Below, one piece after another: positions 35,615 to 48,694 of a stretch of 64,000 nt of DNA; the stretch's first letter is position 1; every line of letters starts with the position of its first letter. The stretch lies in contig JBAOKB010000040.1 of assembly GCA_037044905.1 (NCBI GenBank), forward strand, positions 1 to 64,000, read 5' to 3'. This DNA is from Hortaea werneckii (lineage: Eukaryota; Ascomycota; Dothideomycetes; Mycosphaerellales; Teratosphaeriaceae). A model generated the notes under the pieces. It saw only the letters and a program-made list of their open reading frames with translations. It was not told the origin of the DNA and searched no databases. Made by a program: the position numbers and the translations under genes.

Positions 35615-37741
35615 GATGAAAGGCTGATTAGATCCGAGTTTGAGAACGAGAGTGGGAGTGAGAAAGGGAACGCAAATGCCGTTCCAACGCTCCTATATAT
35701 ACGTCGAGCCTCGTGGCCTTGAACTCCTAACATTCTTCAGATATACACATGGTTGCACTATGGTGGAGCAGGGAGAAGTGGATACGCACCGGCGCTACAC
35801 GGGCATCCTTTGCCATGTTCGTTATGATTCTGCCCAAATGCGGCTACCTCTACGCCATCTCGTCGCTTGTATTTGCCCGATGTTTTGCATTCGATACTGT
35901 GATACCTCGAAGCCGCAAGTGGGCGTATTGCCAAGGCCAGTCGGAGGCAATGGCTAGACGGATGAGCTGCTATCTGAGCAAAACCCCACAGCAATAAGCT
36001 TCAGTGAGTATGCCATGAACGCCTAGTATGAGCGTGGTCGGCCATATACGACACTTCTTTTGCCGTTCATTGGTGTCTAGCATGGAGGTCCCTTAGAGAG
36101 GCGTTCGCCCTAGTCTTAGTCTGCCTATAAAGAAATTTGGGTTATAGCAGTCCATAACTGCGCTCCATTATGAAGACCATCAAATGGGGACTTTGCGCCA
36201 GCATCTTTCCTAAAACGTTTGTGCAATGCTGCCGCGCTTCTCCGAAAGGCAATGCACCTGGCGATGGCGCTGGACGACCTGTTCGAACAAAGTCCAATCA
36301 GAACACGATTTCACAAGATCACTGTCCTTCCGGATCCACTTGAGCCTCGATGAATGGCACCTTCACCGGGCAAGCGGCATATCAGTTCAGCAATCAAGTG
36401 AACTAGCCGGACCCGAGTACCTGGTCGTGTCTAAGCTGTAGAGTGTGACCATGTTGGTCTTAGGTTTGCATGGAGAACAAAGACAGCGCGGCCGCCACCA
36501 CCACCTTCACCGGACTAAACAAAGAAGCGCAGTGTCCCAGCGTCGCGGCTTTGTTCATGCCCTCATCGCGCCGCAGAAGCCAGCAATGCCATCTAATAAT
36601 TTCAGGGAGGTATGTGGGATTTTCGTTCCCATGAGCATCTGATGTCTGTTGGTGAGGTAGGGCAGGGGAACCTAGTGCCGAACCTTAAATTCAACGTCGT
36701 CTGGTACTTTAATTGTAGGAAATTTCGTATTATAGGCAACGCTCGGCTTAGTGCGTCCGATAGCCAATGATGCACGCTGGTCGGAGATGGGCTGTTTGAG
36801 AAACGCGACAGGATTTGATGAGGGTCAATTTCTCGCACATGCTGAAGCAAAGAAGAAGTAGTTATTAGGGGTAGTCGCCACGAAAGCAGTGCAGCCTGAT
36901 CCACATACAAGTAGGGCTACGAGCCCAAGAATTTGAGGCATGAAAGTTGCGCGCCACCTCCACACTTGGTCATAGAAATCACGCAGTAATGTCTCATTGT
37001 TGTGCGACGTCAAAATGCCACGGCCTTTCAGGCACTGTTGAGCAGGTCTCGACGCAATTGTCACGCGAATGGGCGTGTTTAAGGCCCACATGTACCTGTC
37101 ACGGATCTAACTCGATAGGCCCCAGCTATTTTGGCAGAATCCATGATGCGCCTGTCGGCGCTGTCGAAGCGCTGCAGACGAAGGAATGTGATTGATAGCG
37201 TACCAAGCTGTAAAGCCGGAAGACGAAGAAGTTGCAGTCAAGAACTCGGGGAATGTTCGGTGGCTTTGGGCGATGGAGGCTGAAGGTGAGGTGCAAGTAA
37301 GGTACTGTAGTTCAGGAGGTATATTAGCGCCGCCGCGCCGGTGCTTCATCAGCGGCTCGATGATGATACCCGCGGAGGATTTAGCTTGATCGGGTAAGGC
37401 GCACTCAGGCGATCTGAAAGTCGCTCTACAGCGGCAAGACATCATCGTCGGCCGTGTCTCCTAACTCGTCCTCCACGCTTCCTGACGGGCATCTGACTCG
37501 TTTCCAAACCACAGTCGTTACTTTGGGCCTGACAATCGTTGACGTAGCGCCCTGGTGTCATGGTGGTGGTCCAAGGCCGAGAATGAGGAGCACGCCACAC
37601 CAAAGCACGATCTCAACAGCTCTGCGGCGACGAGCCACACCACATCCCTGCTTCGATCCTCTGCCCTGACACCTTCCCCACGGGTTCCCACTGCCCTGAT
37701 CTTGGATATCTCCGCATGTGTGCACTGCACTACCTCCGAGC
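35615..37741. other. 2.1-kb divergent intergenic region, no supported gene
   Basis: It separates the DUF1996-WSC gene from the CSC1-like gene. All ORFs are below about 115 codons and overlap on both strands without coding bias that I can see. A TATA-like CTATATATA near 35692-35700 sits about 80 bp upstream of the DUF1996-WSC start and may be its core promoter. Confidence 0.45.
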
Positions 37742-40700
37742 ATGGCTACAAACAACAGTGACTCGAACTCTACCAGCTTGTCGGATGTCTTCTATGGCAA
37801 CTCCGGCATAGCTCAGAATGCCAGTGGTATCAGCACCAGGGCCTTCTTCCTCAACTTGGCAACTGGTTTCGTGCTCTTTACGCTCCAGCTGTCAGGTTTC
37901 TTACTACTGAAGAGCTCCAGGCCTGGGCGCCGACTGTATCAGCCAAAGACATATCTCGTCCAGAAACGTTTGCGAGTGGAGGCCATACCGGTCAGCCCGC
38001 TAAAATGGCTCCGCAGAATCTTCGGTATAAAGGGCGAAGAGCTAAAGGAGAAGTGCGGCCTCGATGGCTACTTCAGTATCCGATTCTTACGTGCCATGGT
38101 CATCATCTTCTTGCCACTCATGGCTGCATGCATCACCATCTTAATACCCACCAACTTCATAGACGGGAAGAACCAGCGTGATTTTGTTATAGAGGGTAAC
38201 ATGACCAACTTCAATGTCACGGGCCTTGATACCGTGTCCTGGCAGAATGTTCCACCCACTCAGACAGATCGCTACTGGGCACATCTAGTGTGCGCGCTTC
38301 TCGTCATTTCATGGACATTGTACCGAATTTATCGGGAAAAGATTCACTTCGTAACTGTCCGGCAGCAGTATTTGACCTCACCAGAGCATCGATTAAAGGC
38401 CTCCGCGAAGACGATTCTGGTGACCAACATTCCTAGTGAATATCGAAGCGAGGAAGCTCTGAAAGCGTTGTTCGATGTATTTGTGGACAACGATGATAGG
38501 AGTAAGCTGCATGTATGGGTCAATCGCGACTACAAGGTGCTAAGAGCCCTTGCCACTCGCCGCCGAAAGATGTGCCACGCACTGGAAAAGGAAGAGCTCA
38601 AGCTGTTGCGTGTGGTCAACAAGCAATACCAAGCACAGCAAGAGCCCAAGCCAGATTCAAGCCATTCGCAACGCACTCTGCAAGGAAGCGAGCCAGACGA
38701 AGAAACAGAGGTCGGCATTGACAGCGAGATGAAACGCATTCAGTCGGCATTTGAGGCAGATAACAAGGCCAAAGACCAGTTGTGGAGGTCATACTTGGAG
38801 AAGCACAAGGAATCTCGGATTCAAGTAATTGAAAGTGACTCGGGATCATTGACTCCGGCGTCGACCCTCAAGTTTTGGCAGCGCAATCGACGAGATGTGT
38901 CAAAGGTGGCCTTTCTGCGTGCCGAGATCGCTCGCCTTACCATTCAGATCGAGGAACTCCTCCCGCAGCTTGACAATGAAGAGAAGTTCAAGCGACAGAA
39001 CTCTGCCTTTATCCAATTCGACCGTCAGATGGCTGCCAATATGGCATGCGCCTTGACCAGTCACCACAAGCCCGGCATCATGGAGCCACGGTTCTTACAC
39101 GTCGCACCGCACGAGATTCTTTGGCCTAACATGGGTCTGACATCCTTAGCACGTTTCGTGCGCACCATCATCGCCTTTGTCCTTTTCGCTGGGATGCTTG
39201 TCTTGTGGGCTGTTCCGGCCTTTTTCCTCAGTGTTTTATCACAGCTGGAAACCCTGAGGAGCAATACGCCTTGGCTTCGATGGCTTGAAGCCTGGCCTAC
39301 TTGGCTTGTCAGTTTCATTTCTGGTCCTCTTACGGCTATTCTGCTCGCTCTGCTGGTTCAATTGGTCGTTCCAGCGCTGTGCCGCAAACTGGCGGTTCTT
39401 TGCGGTGCACCTACTCGCAGCCGGCGAGAAATCGCAACCCAAGGATTCTATTTCACATTCCTCATCATCGAACTGGTGCTGGTCACTTCTATCTCGTCAG
39501 GCTTGCTTGCGGTAATCCCAGTAATCGCAAGCAACCCCACTCGAGTGACACAGACACTTGCAACGAACTTGCCCAAGGCAGCCAACTATTTCTTTAACTA
39601 CCTCATCATTCAAGCGCTTGGATTTAGCGGCAGCGCATTATTTCAATACTTGCGGATTTTATTCATTACATTAATTTGGCCATGGTTTTCTCAGACGCCG
39701 AGAGAAGAGGCTTGGCTACAGATCACCCTTCCCCATCAAATGTGGGCTAATGTCTTTTCTCTATGGACCAATTTTGCTGTCATAGGTACGTCGAGGATGT
39801 TCATCGATTTGCGAGTGGTGTTGTTGCGAACGTCGCTGACCTTTTCGTTCAGGAATGATATACTCTGTGATCGCCCCTTTGATGTTGGTATTTGTGTCAG
39901 CCGTTTTTATGCTATTTTGGGTTGCATACAGGCATAACTACTATTATGTCCAACGCAACAAAGTCGACACCCATGGCGCGCTGTTCGAAGGTGCACTCTC
40001 CCAGCTCTTTGCAGGGGTGTATGTCATGGAAATTACTTTGATCGGCTTGTTTTTTATTGTTCGAAACACCGACGGCAATGTCACAGCGACACCTCAGGCA
40101 GTCATCATGATTGTGGCCTTGTGTCTCACAGCTGGCTTTCACTATGTCCTCGAGCAATCACTCAGGCCGCTGAAAGAGTTCATCCCTGTGACCTTGGAGG
40201 ATAAGGCAGCTGACGCCGAGCGACGGCAATTCGCGCGAGAGAAAGGCCACAGCGACGAAAATGCAGTGGATGACCAGAGCTCAACAATGACTGCAGCATC
40301 AAGTCGACGGTCTTCGGAGTCGATCAGGCGGCGTGTACCGGAAAAGCCATCTCACATGCAAGATACGGCGCCAGAAGGTGAAAAGCAAGCAGGGACAATG
40401 GCTTATACCGCCGCGAGCGCACGGAAGACAATGAACCGGTTACACCAGCGCATTGGCGCCACTTTAGCCGCCGCCCAAGTGCGCAGTCCACATCATGGCG
40501 ATGAGCGCGATGGTACAGCGCAAACCCGAAAGGATGATGTCGCAGACCAATTAGGTGCCGCGATTGCAGGGTACCCAGACGACCTTGTCGATTTGACTCC
40601 GGCGGAGCGTGCAGCCGAGCTGCGGGCAGCATATCAAGACCCTGTGACACGAGAGCCAGCGCCAGTAGTCTGGATCCCTCAAGATGCCGCGGGCGTGTCA

Positions 40701-40847
40701 GATGACAGTGTAGCACAGTCGGAGAAGTACGGGAAGTATCTCCAGTATAGCAATGCGGGCGCCTTCCTTGGCAAATCTGGCAAAACCGAGGTCGTTCAAC
40801 CAGCGCCTGATGTTCGAAGCGACTGGCTGCTGGACTGGAGGTTGTAG
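37742..40847 (+). CDS. CSC1/PHM7-type osmosensitive cation channel (DUF221/TMEM63 family)
   Basis: Model join(37742..39785,39853..40847), about 1012 residues. The 67-bp intron joins phase 1 to give AVIGMIYSVIAPLMLVF, the conserved TM segment. Domains in order are an N-terminal three-helix RSN1_TM region (about residues 30-215), a cytosolic RNA-recognition-like PHM7_cyt loop (TILVTNIPSEYRSEEAL), the RSN1_7TM channel region (about residues 460-800), and a C-terminal PHM7_ext segment ending RSDWLLDWRL. I prefer ATG 37742, with A at -3, over the in-frame ATG at 37718. The family forms hyperosmolality- or stretch-gated Ca2+-permeable channels in the plasma membrane or endomembranes. Which member this is cannot be settled. 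Confidence 0.92.
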
Positions 40848-43126
40848 ATTGCAAGCGTTACAATGGACACATTGCATGAATCAGGCTTTGTATATGTTGC
40901 ACCTGTAGACACCTTTTTAATTGCAGCGATTCTGGAGTTTCAGCATTTTCTGCCATCGCGAGATGCGCTCTCGTAGCATAGCCGAATACAACCTTGAATG
41001 GAACCGAACACCCCTGCAGAAACAAAGCGACCCTGACGCCATCTTGATGAAGATGCTACCGACTTTAGAATTTGACTTCCAGAGGAGCTCGCCATCGGGA
41101 AGGATTTTTGGCATGTTCGTTGTGCACAAGTTGGTCAGCTGTGGGAAAGGTCCCATGACATCTTCTTTCCTGCCCGTCATGCTCAGCCTGCGATGGCTCA
41201 ACGCTGCGAGTTGAACAATGGTTCTATTGCCGATATGGGACCCCGATCGACGAGCGACACAGCGTGCTCTATGGTCAACTCTAGCACCTTGAAGATGACC
41301 CAGCTTTACCAGGTGCGGAAAAGGATTCGAGTCATGATTCCAAATGCAAGTCATCGGCGGTTGTCTTCATGCGTTCCTTGGTCTGAATGCGGAGACCTAT
41401 AAGAAAGAAATATCATTGACGTCAGAAAATTATCGGAACACCAAGGTCGAGAAAGTCCAAATGGAGTAAAACAGACACAATGTCGCCTGCGTATGATTTG
41501 AACGCCTAACCAAATCGGGCTGTCTCGACCAGAGGAAGTAATGCTATATGAGGTCACTTCTTATATTGGCTTGACTTAAGAGCCTACTTCTGGTACCAGC
41601 TTGACCTCCCAGCATAAGATTCTACCCCATCGGGTAACAGCGTGGGGCTTCGGGTGATCAGCAATACAAAGACCTAAAGGGAACGGCTATCTGTCCGATC
41701 CCGCCCAGCGAGATCGAGCATGACTCCTGCCAACAGATTGATGTTTCGGCGTGAGCGGCTGGCTGGGCGCGAACGGCAAGCCCGGCACTGGTTCTATACC
41801 TTCGAGGTCTCAACTATAAGGATAAAGCGGTCTTGCTGACGGACCGTTCCGCCGACAACGTAGGAAGCCTTTGCGACTTCAGACGTCGCCGCGCAGCACT
41901 GTCACAACCCCGAAGAGGTAGTCCCTTCTATTGTGTCACGAAGATGCAATCAATGATCATTCATGAGAATCACTAACTTCGCCTAGCTGTACACACTGGG
42001 AACGCCACCTTCCATCTGTTCCGCAACGTACAACGAGCTTGACCGAGGAATGTAACAAAAATTGTCCTTCCCTCAATGGCATCGAGCCGTCCCCGCGGCC
42101 GTTGCACATCCTTCAAGTGTCTCTACGGTAGTCCAGTTCACTAGTGTCAATTGGGCACTGCATAGACTCGAGGGGACTCCATCGGGGTCCTTATGCTCGG
42201 CCCACGCTGACGCAACGCTAAAGACTGCTCTATACCACGGCACGGCTGTGACCCAGAGCGTTTTGGACCGCGACTATCAGACTGACCATAGGATTCACTT
42301 GCATGACGAACTGTGCCCTGCTCCTTTTGGAGATCAGAAGCAACTCGTCTCAACAACAGCTTTGATATTATGCTCGAATTGGGACAGAAGGCTCTACATT
42401 TAGGTTCATCATAGATTAGAGACACCCGACTTTGGCTAGCATGGCCACCAATACCATGTCGAAAGCACAAGGTAGACGCTGACGGCAGTGGCGAGGTCGA
42501 TCATTTCCGCCAAGTCTTTGCCGTATGATCGTTAGCCTCATCTTTTGCACGAAGTCCTGACGGATTGCTTGGCAGTGGATAGATTCACTTGCGGGTCTAC
42601 ACAGTTTGTTGTAAACTCTCGCTCAAGCCTCACGAAAGCGTAAAACGGTTGTCTTGGCGAGAGGTCTGGCTCCCATAGGACATTCGACTGATTTACTCCG
42701 ATCGGACGCCTTTGGTCTGGCCCCGCCCTTTGGATATGCTTGGCTCGTGAGGAGACATTGGAGCCCCGCCATACCTTGTCGGACTGTGCTACGTCCTATA
42801 GCAATTGGTTTATGGAGGTTGTTCAGCAGCAGATCGAGTGCAGTCTGGATCCGTAACGCTCTGTGGCGGCGAACCTCCACCCGAGCCTCTGGGGCCGAGT
42901 TCGTCATGATGCACCATCATCAAGCCACTGAGCCAGTCGTAGCCATACTCAATGCCTTGCCCGATGGCCATAGCTTCATTCTCATCGAGCACAACAGGAA
43001 CATATAAGGCAGATGATTGCCCTCCTCTGGCATGACTTTTGAATAATCCAGCGCCGTACATCCTCTCCTCGCAGTTGTCCTGGGGGACGACACTCTCTTT
43101 TATTCCATCGTTCCTAATTGGTCATC
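40848..43126. other. 2.3-kb intergenic region, no supported gene
   Basis: It lies between the CSC1-like gene and the repeat-protein gene. Several ORFs of 80-145 codons occur on both strands, including 40917-41354 (-) and 42654-43007 (+), but none shows a motif, signal peptide or consistent composition. The last 300 bp probably hold the promoter of the repeat-protein gene. Confidence 0.4.
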
Positions 43127-46100
43127 ATGAAGATCTCGGTGGTGTTGAAGTGGGCTGCGGCCTTTGCGAGCGTCGCTGATGCTTCCCCATTGGTCCTCAA
43201 CTTGGGGTCCAACACACTGCTGTCCCTTGGCGGGGCCACTTCAACAAGGGCAAGCACAGCAACGACTGCAAGGACTACTACGCCAGTCGCGAGCGTGGGC
43301 GTCGCCGCCACGCCCACCGCCAACGTCGGGGCTAGCGTCGGCACCAATGGCGTCGGGGCCAGCGCCAGCATTTGTCCCTGTGTGAGCGCTGCTCTCACGG
43401 CCGGGACAAACGCTGCAGACTTGGGAATTCTACCGACGAGGTTCGTATCCTATGTATCATGTTCGATTCTCGATGGCAAGTGCTAATTTGTGTGGAATAG
43501 TGTCATTCCCCCTAGTCTTTTGTCGTCTATCCTGGGTGGTGGCGGTGCAGCATCGACTCAATCGATTCCGCTGTCAGCTGTTCCCACTAGCTTGCTCTCC
43601 AGCGTTCTTTCGAATGCTCCAGCGCCGACAGCTATCCCGACCAGCGCTTTGCAGCCATCGCAAGTTTCGAGTATCTTGGCCGGAGCAACTCAGCTTACCC
43701 GCAGCTCAGCCGCCTCTGTACCGCTCTCCGTCCTACCTAGCAATGTAGTCTCGAGCATCCTGTCGACGGCTACAGCGGCGGTGCAGCCCCGCCAACAGCG
43801 GTGCCGACCACTCTACTCACTCAGCCGTCTCTGGTTGCCAGTGTCTCGTCGCTCCTCCAGCAGCCTACGCAGATTCCGGCCAGTCTCGTTCCTTCCTCGA
43901 TTTTGAGCTCTGTGGTTGGCAGCAACACCGCTCTGCCATCCCTGATAAATCCCAGCCTTCTACCGACGGGAGTTGTGTCATCTATCCTTGCCTCGCCGAC
44001 GATTCCCACTCAGGTCATCCCACAGACGCGACTGACTGGTAGCATGCTGCCTACTGCGGTCGTCCCTACCTCGTATGTCTCCTTGTTTGGACACGAAATG
44101 ACAATCAATGCTAACGACCAAACAGAATCTTGAACAGTGTTATTTCCAATGTCATGAGCTTCCCATCTTAGACCTTGGTGCCGACGGGCGCTCTGAACCC
44201 CAGTCTCGTTTCCTCGGTCCTGGCGTCGGCAACGGGACTGCCACCCAACCCAACTGTCCTGCCGATTACGGCACTGCCGTCATCGGTGATTTCGAGTCTG
44301 CTGAACACTCCGGCAGCCAGTGTACCGGTTGTTCCAGTCAGCCAGCTGCCTCAGTCGCTGGTCTCATCTATCCTGGCTACAGCAACCAATCTGCCCGCTG
44401 ACGCGTCAAACATTCCGGTTACTGCTATCCCATCTAGCATCCGGGGCTCCCTTACCTCTGCTATTGGAGCTTTACCTACTGTGCCCATCATTCCCGTTAG
44501 CCAGCTTCCTTCTTCGCTGGTCTCCTCCATTTTGGCTACAGTAACCAACCTGCCGGCTGATGCGTCGAACATCCCAATTACTGCTATTCCATCTAGCCTT
44601 CTGGGCTCTGTTACGTCCAACCTTGGCGGGGCTTTGCCGACTGTACCTGTCGTACCAGTTAGCCAGCTTCCTTCTTCGCTGGTTTCCTCTATTCTGGCTA
44701 CAGCAACCAACCTGCCGGCTGATGCGTCGAACATTCCGATCACTGCCCTGCCGTCTGACATCGTGGGCTCTGTTACGTCCAACCTCGGCGGGGCTCTGCC
44801 GACCGTGCCTGTCGTGCCGGTTAGCCAGCTTCCTTCTTCGCTCGTGTCTTCTATCTTGGCCACAGCGACGAACCTGCCGGCTGACGCCTCGAATATCCCG
44901 ATTACTGCCCTGCCGTCTGACATTGTGGGCTCTGTTACCTCTAACCTTGGAGCTCTGCCGACTGTGCCTCTGGTACCAATTAGCCAGCTTCCGACCTTGT
45001 TGGTGTCTTCAATCTTGGCCTCGGCGACTAACCTTCCGGTCGACGCTTCCAACATTCCGGTCACTGCCCTGCCGACCGACGTTCAGGCCTCTGTCAGTGT
45101 TAGCTTAGGACCGCTGCCTACAGGCATCCCAGTTGGCGAGCTGCCGTCGTCCATTGTTTCTGAGGTGCTAGCGACTGCCACCAACCTTCCGGCCGACGCT
45201 TCAAACATTCCGATCTCTGCACTACCGACTGATATCGTTGGATCCCTAACATCGGCCGTCGGAGCGCTGCCGACCGCCATTCCCGTAGGCGAGCTGCCTT
45301 CGTCTATCGTTTCTGAGGTTCTAGCAACTGCCACGAACCTTCCGGCCGACGCTTCGAACATTCCGATCTCTGCACTACCGACTGATATCGTTGGATCCCT
45401 AACATCGGCTGTCGGTGGATTGCCAACCGCAATTCCTGTGGGCGAGCTACCTTCGTCTATCGTCTCTGAGGTACTGGCGACTGCTACGAACCTCCCGGCC
45501 GATGCATCAAACATCCCCATTACGGCGCTGCCATCGGGCGTTCTATCATCCCTGACTTCTGCTGTCGGAGCACTGCCCACGGCAATTCCGGTCGGTGAAC
45601 TGCCTTCTTCCGTCATCTCAGAGGTCCTTGCAACTGCTACGGACCTCCCAGCTGATGCCTCGAACATCCCTATCTCGGCGCTGCCAACCGATATCGTAGG
45701 ATCCCTTACTTCTGCCGTTGGACAATTGCCCACCGGTGTCCCGGTCGGTAACCTGCCCTCTTCCGTTATCTCTGAGGTGCTTGCAACTGCCACGGACCTC
45801 CCAGCTGATGCCTCGAACATCCCTATTACGGCCCTCCCCACCGATATTGTAGCCTCTTTGACTTCTGCCGTCGGTGGAATAGCAACGGCTATCCCAACCG
45901 CTGACCTGCCTTCCTCTGTCGTGTCCGAGGTTCTTGCTACTGCCACCAACTTGCCAACCGACGCTGTCAATATCCCTATTACCGCGCTTCCCTCCGCTAT
46001 TCAAAGCAGCTTGACCCAGGGAGGAGGTCTGACGGTCCCGACAAACATCCCGCTTGTCCCAGTCTCTCAGCTACCTTCGTCGTTGGTATCCGAAATCCTG

Positions 46101-47672
46101 GCTACCGCTACGGGCCTGCCAGCGGACGCAACGAACATTCCGATTACGGCGCTTCCTTCGGACATTCAGCCTAGCTTGACGGAGGGTCTGGGTAACCTGC
46201 CAACGAGCCTGCCAGTTGTGCCTGTTACAGCACTCCCGACATCTGTTGTCTCTGAAATCCTCGCTACTGCGACTGGACTGCCCGCAGATGCTTCCAACAT
46301 TCCGCTGACCGACTTGCCCTCTGATATTCAGACGGCAGTCAGCAGTGCGATTGCCACTGCTGTGCCTGTTACCAACCTTCCTAGCCAAGTTGTCTCTGAG
46401 ATCTTGGCTACTGCCACCGACCTTGCCGGCGACGCTACGAATATCCCGATCACTGCCGTGCCTTCTAGCGTGCTGTCTTCCGTCGGCGGCCTTGTTACTG
46501 GCATCCCAGTCGGCGACCTTCCTAGCTCGATCGTCTCGTCCGTCTTGGCCACTGCTACGGACCTGCCTATCGACGCTTCCAACATCCCGATCACCGCTCT
46601 GCCAACGGAGATTCAGTCTAGCTTGACCGTGGTTCCTTCCGTCACTCAAGTGCCAACTTCGCTGATCCCTGAAGGGTAAGTCAACTCCCCACTGCTTTTT
46701 GAAGTCCTGCTAATAATTTCTTTGCAGCGCTCTCACGAGCATCATTGGCAACATCGGCACCGACTTGCTGCCCACTGCCGTTCCAACTTCGAACCTTGAC
46801 CCAGGTGTTCTTACCAGCATCATCGCATCCGCAACGGGACTTCCACCCAACCCATCTGAGATTCCTGTTAGCCTCATTCCAACGGATGCGACTGTGTCAC
46901 TCAACCCGAGCGTACTACCCACGTCGGTCCTTCCATCTGAGTAAGTTGGACCCTTCGAAATTGTCTGCCAGCACGAAACTGACCACTTTACTAGCCTCCT
47001 TTCATCGGTGGTCTCGCAAGTTACTGCTGCGCCGTCGCTGATCGTGTCCGCTGCCCCGACCGCAGTCCCGACATCTCTCGTCCCCGAAGAGTAAGTGTTC
47101 GGTGTCGCAAATGCGTCGACAAGTAAACTAACACCAATTTCAGTGTCATTTCGAGCATCATTGAAGCTAGCCCGACTGAGCTACTGCCGTCGATCGTCCC
47201 GACGTCTGCTCTTGACCCAGATCTTGTGTCCAGCATCATCGCCACTGCGACGAACCTGGCACCGGGGGCAACCGGAATCCCAATTGGCGACCTCCCAACC
47301 ACGGCGGTCGTTTCGTTTGACCCTACCGCTATCCCGACCTCTGTGCTTCCAACAAGGTATGTTATGTTCTTTCTACATGCAGATATCATTAGCTAACATT
47401 TTTTTCCCTTTAGCATCCTCCCCTCTATCGTCTCTGAGGTCACTCGATTGCCCACTGCCATCCCGACCTCTGCCATCAACCCACTCGATCTTTGCCCGTG
47501 CGCTAGTCTCGTCCTTGAGGCTCAAGCCGCTGGCATGATCCCGCTCCCGGTCGTGACAGGCACAGTTTCCGCCAGCGCCGGCGTTACGCTCGGTGCTAGG
47601 GACTTGACCCAGCAGCCTGCTGTCGCCCAAGCCACTGAGGAGCCATGCCCATTCGCTGAGCAGAAGCTTTAG
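43127..47672 (+). CDS. giant secreted Ala/Ser/Leu/Pro repeat protein, with two apparent coding lesions
   Basis: Seven-exon model join(43127..43440,43501..44072,44126..46675,46728..46940,46995..47090,47144..47356,47414..47672), roughly 1400 residues. The signal peptide is MKISVVLKWAAAFASVADA. A CPC motif opens (ICPCVSAALTAG) and closes (LCPCASLVLEAQAAG) the repeat region. Exon 3 holds 16 units of the type ATATNLPADASNIPITALPS. All six introns are phase 2 and fall at the same motif position. Two problems exist. A -1 frameshift is needed near the C run at 43787-43790, and a TAG at 44169-44171 is in frame with repeat sequence on both sides. A 391-bp intron from 43781 to 44171 would skip both in phase, but its donor (GTGCAG) is weak. 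There is no GPI tail. A role in wall or surface coating is only a guess. Confidence 0.7.
44178..46640 (+). repeat. 16-copy coding tandem repeat array
   Basis: The third exon of the repeat-protein gene encodes 16 units of about 46-55 residues. The most conserved core is SxxLATATNLPADASNIPITALPS. Early units carry VPVVPVSQLPSSLVSSI linkers and middle units carry IPVGELPSSIVSEV. Neighbouring units are most alike (units 4-5 and 7-8 are nearly identical), which fits expansion by unequal exchange. Confidence 0.9.
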
Positions 47673-48694
47673 AGACAAGCCTACGGATGATTTGAAAAAG
47701 ACAGAGATTAAAAAAAAAACCCCAAAAAGAGATCCATAACGATTTCCTCGAGAGGTTTCACGTCTTACGATGAATATGTATCTACGCTCCTTATTTCGTA
47801 ATGTTTGAGAGAAGATGGATGGAGAGTAATTTTGGTGTTGGCATAGCTTAGGCATCTTATAGCCCGTTTCGTATTTCATAATATTCAAGTCAACAAAGTT
47901 CATTCTTACAACACTTGCTCTGTTTCTCTTTTCATTTCTTCCTAATTCAGCCTTCTTCTCTCTATCTTCTTCTTCCTCCTTGAATTCTTTCTCTCTCCCT
48001 CTTCTCCTCATTTCTTTTCTTTTCTCCCGCCTCCTTCAATTTTCGGTTTCCGGGTCTTCCGCGAACTGTCATCTGACATTTGACGGGGGGTCTTTGAGCC
48101 ATTGTATCTACTGCGAAATGCTTGGAGCAATCAGCAGCTGATTCGAATTTAATGTCACCAGCCATAAATTCTGTTGTACAAGCCTCTGCGAAATGATCAA
48201 TCGCTCCCAGAGATGCGCTATGTAGGTGATGCGAAGGTGCAATCCCCCGTCAATCTGTGAGTTTACATTGCCTGATCATCGCAGTCTACACATAAAGGTG
48301 CTGGCGATCTGTGCATTGAGAAATGACATTTTATCGATCACTAAGAATCTGAAAATCACGTGGCTTGGAAGTTGAAATAATAGACACGGCAAAACTCTCT
48401 GCACCTTTTTCCATCCTGTTTATTAGATACGTACTCATCTGCGATCGCGTGTAACTCTCACCAAAAACTAGACCTGCCGTGTTCACTATAATACAAGGTA
48501 GCATGTGTACGCAAAACGCAGCGTGACTTGATCCCATGACCGCCAAAATCTCAGTCAACCATGAACCTGCCGTTGGCAACTCCCGCATTTGTAAAAATAC
48601 AAAATACAACCCTCACACACTAGTCCCCCGAATTCCATCCTCATTGCTCAAAGAAATCCACACCAAGCCTTCCCTACCATTGCAAACGCCCATC
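47673..48694. other. 1-kb convergent intergenic region with TC-rich tract
   Basis: The 3' region of the repeat-protein gene, with an A-run at 47710-47719, and of the converging coiled-coil protein gene. A pyrimidine-rich tract (TTCTCTC-type) covers about 47915-48050 with few purines on this strand. No ORF is supported. Confidence 0.5.

Noticed and set aside
40917..43007. Several ORFs of 80-145 codons on both strands
   Set aside because: They overlap one another in different frames and none shows a signal peptide, domain or splice-consistent extension.
44351..46649. Long minus-strand ORFs (up to about 295 codons) opposite the repeat array
   Set aside because: They mirror the repeat periodicity of the plus-strand gene, so they are antisense shadows created by its codon bias.
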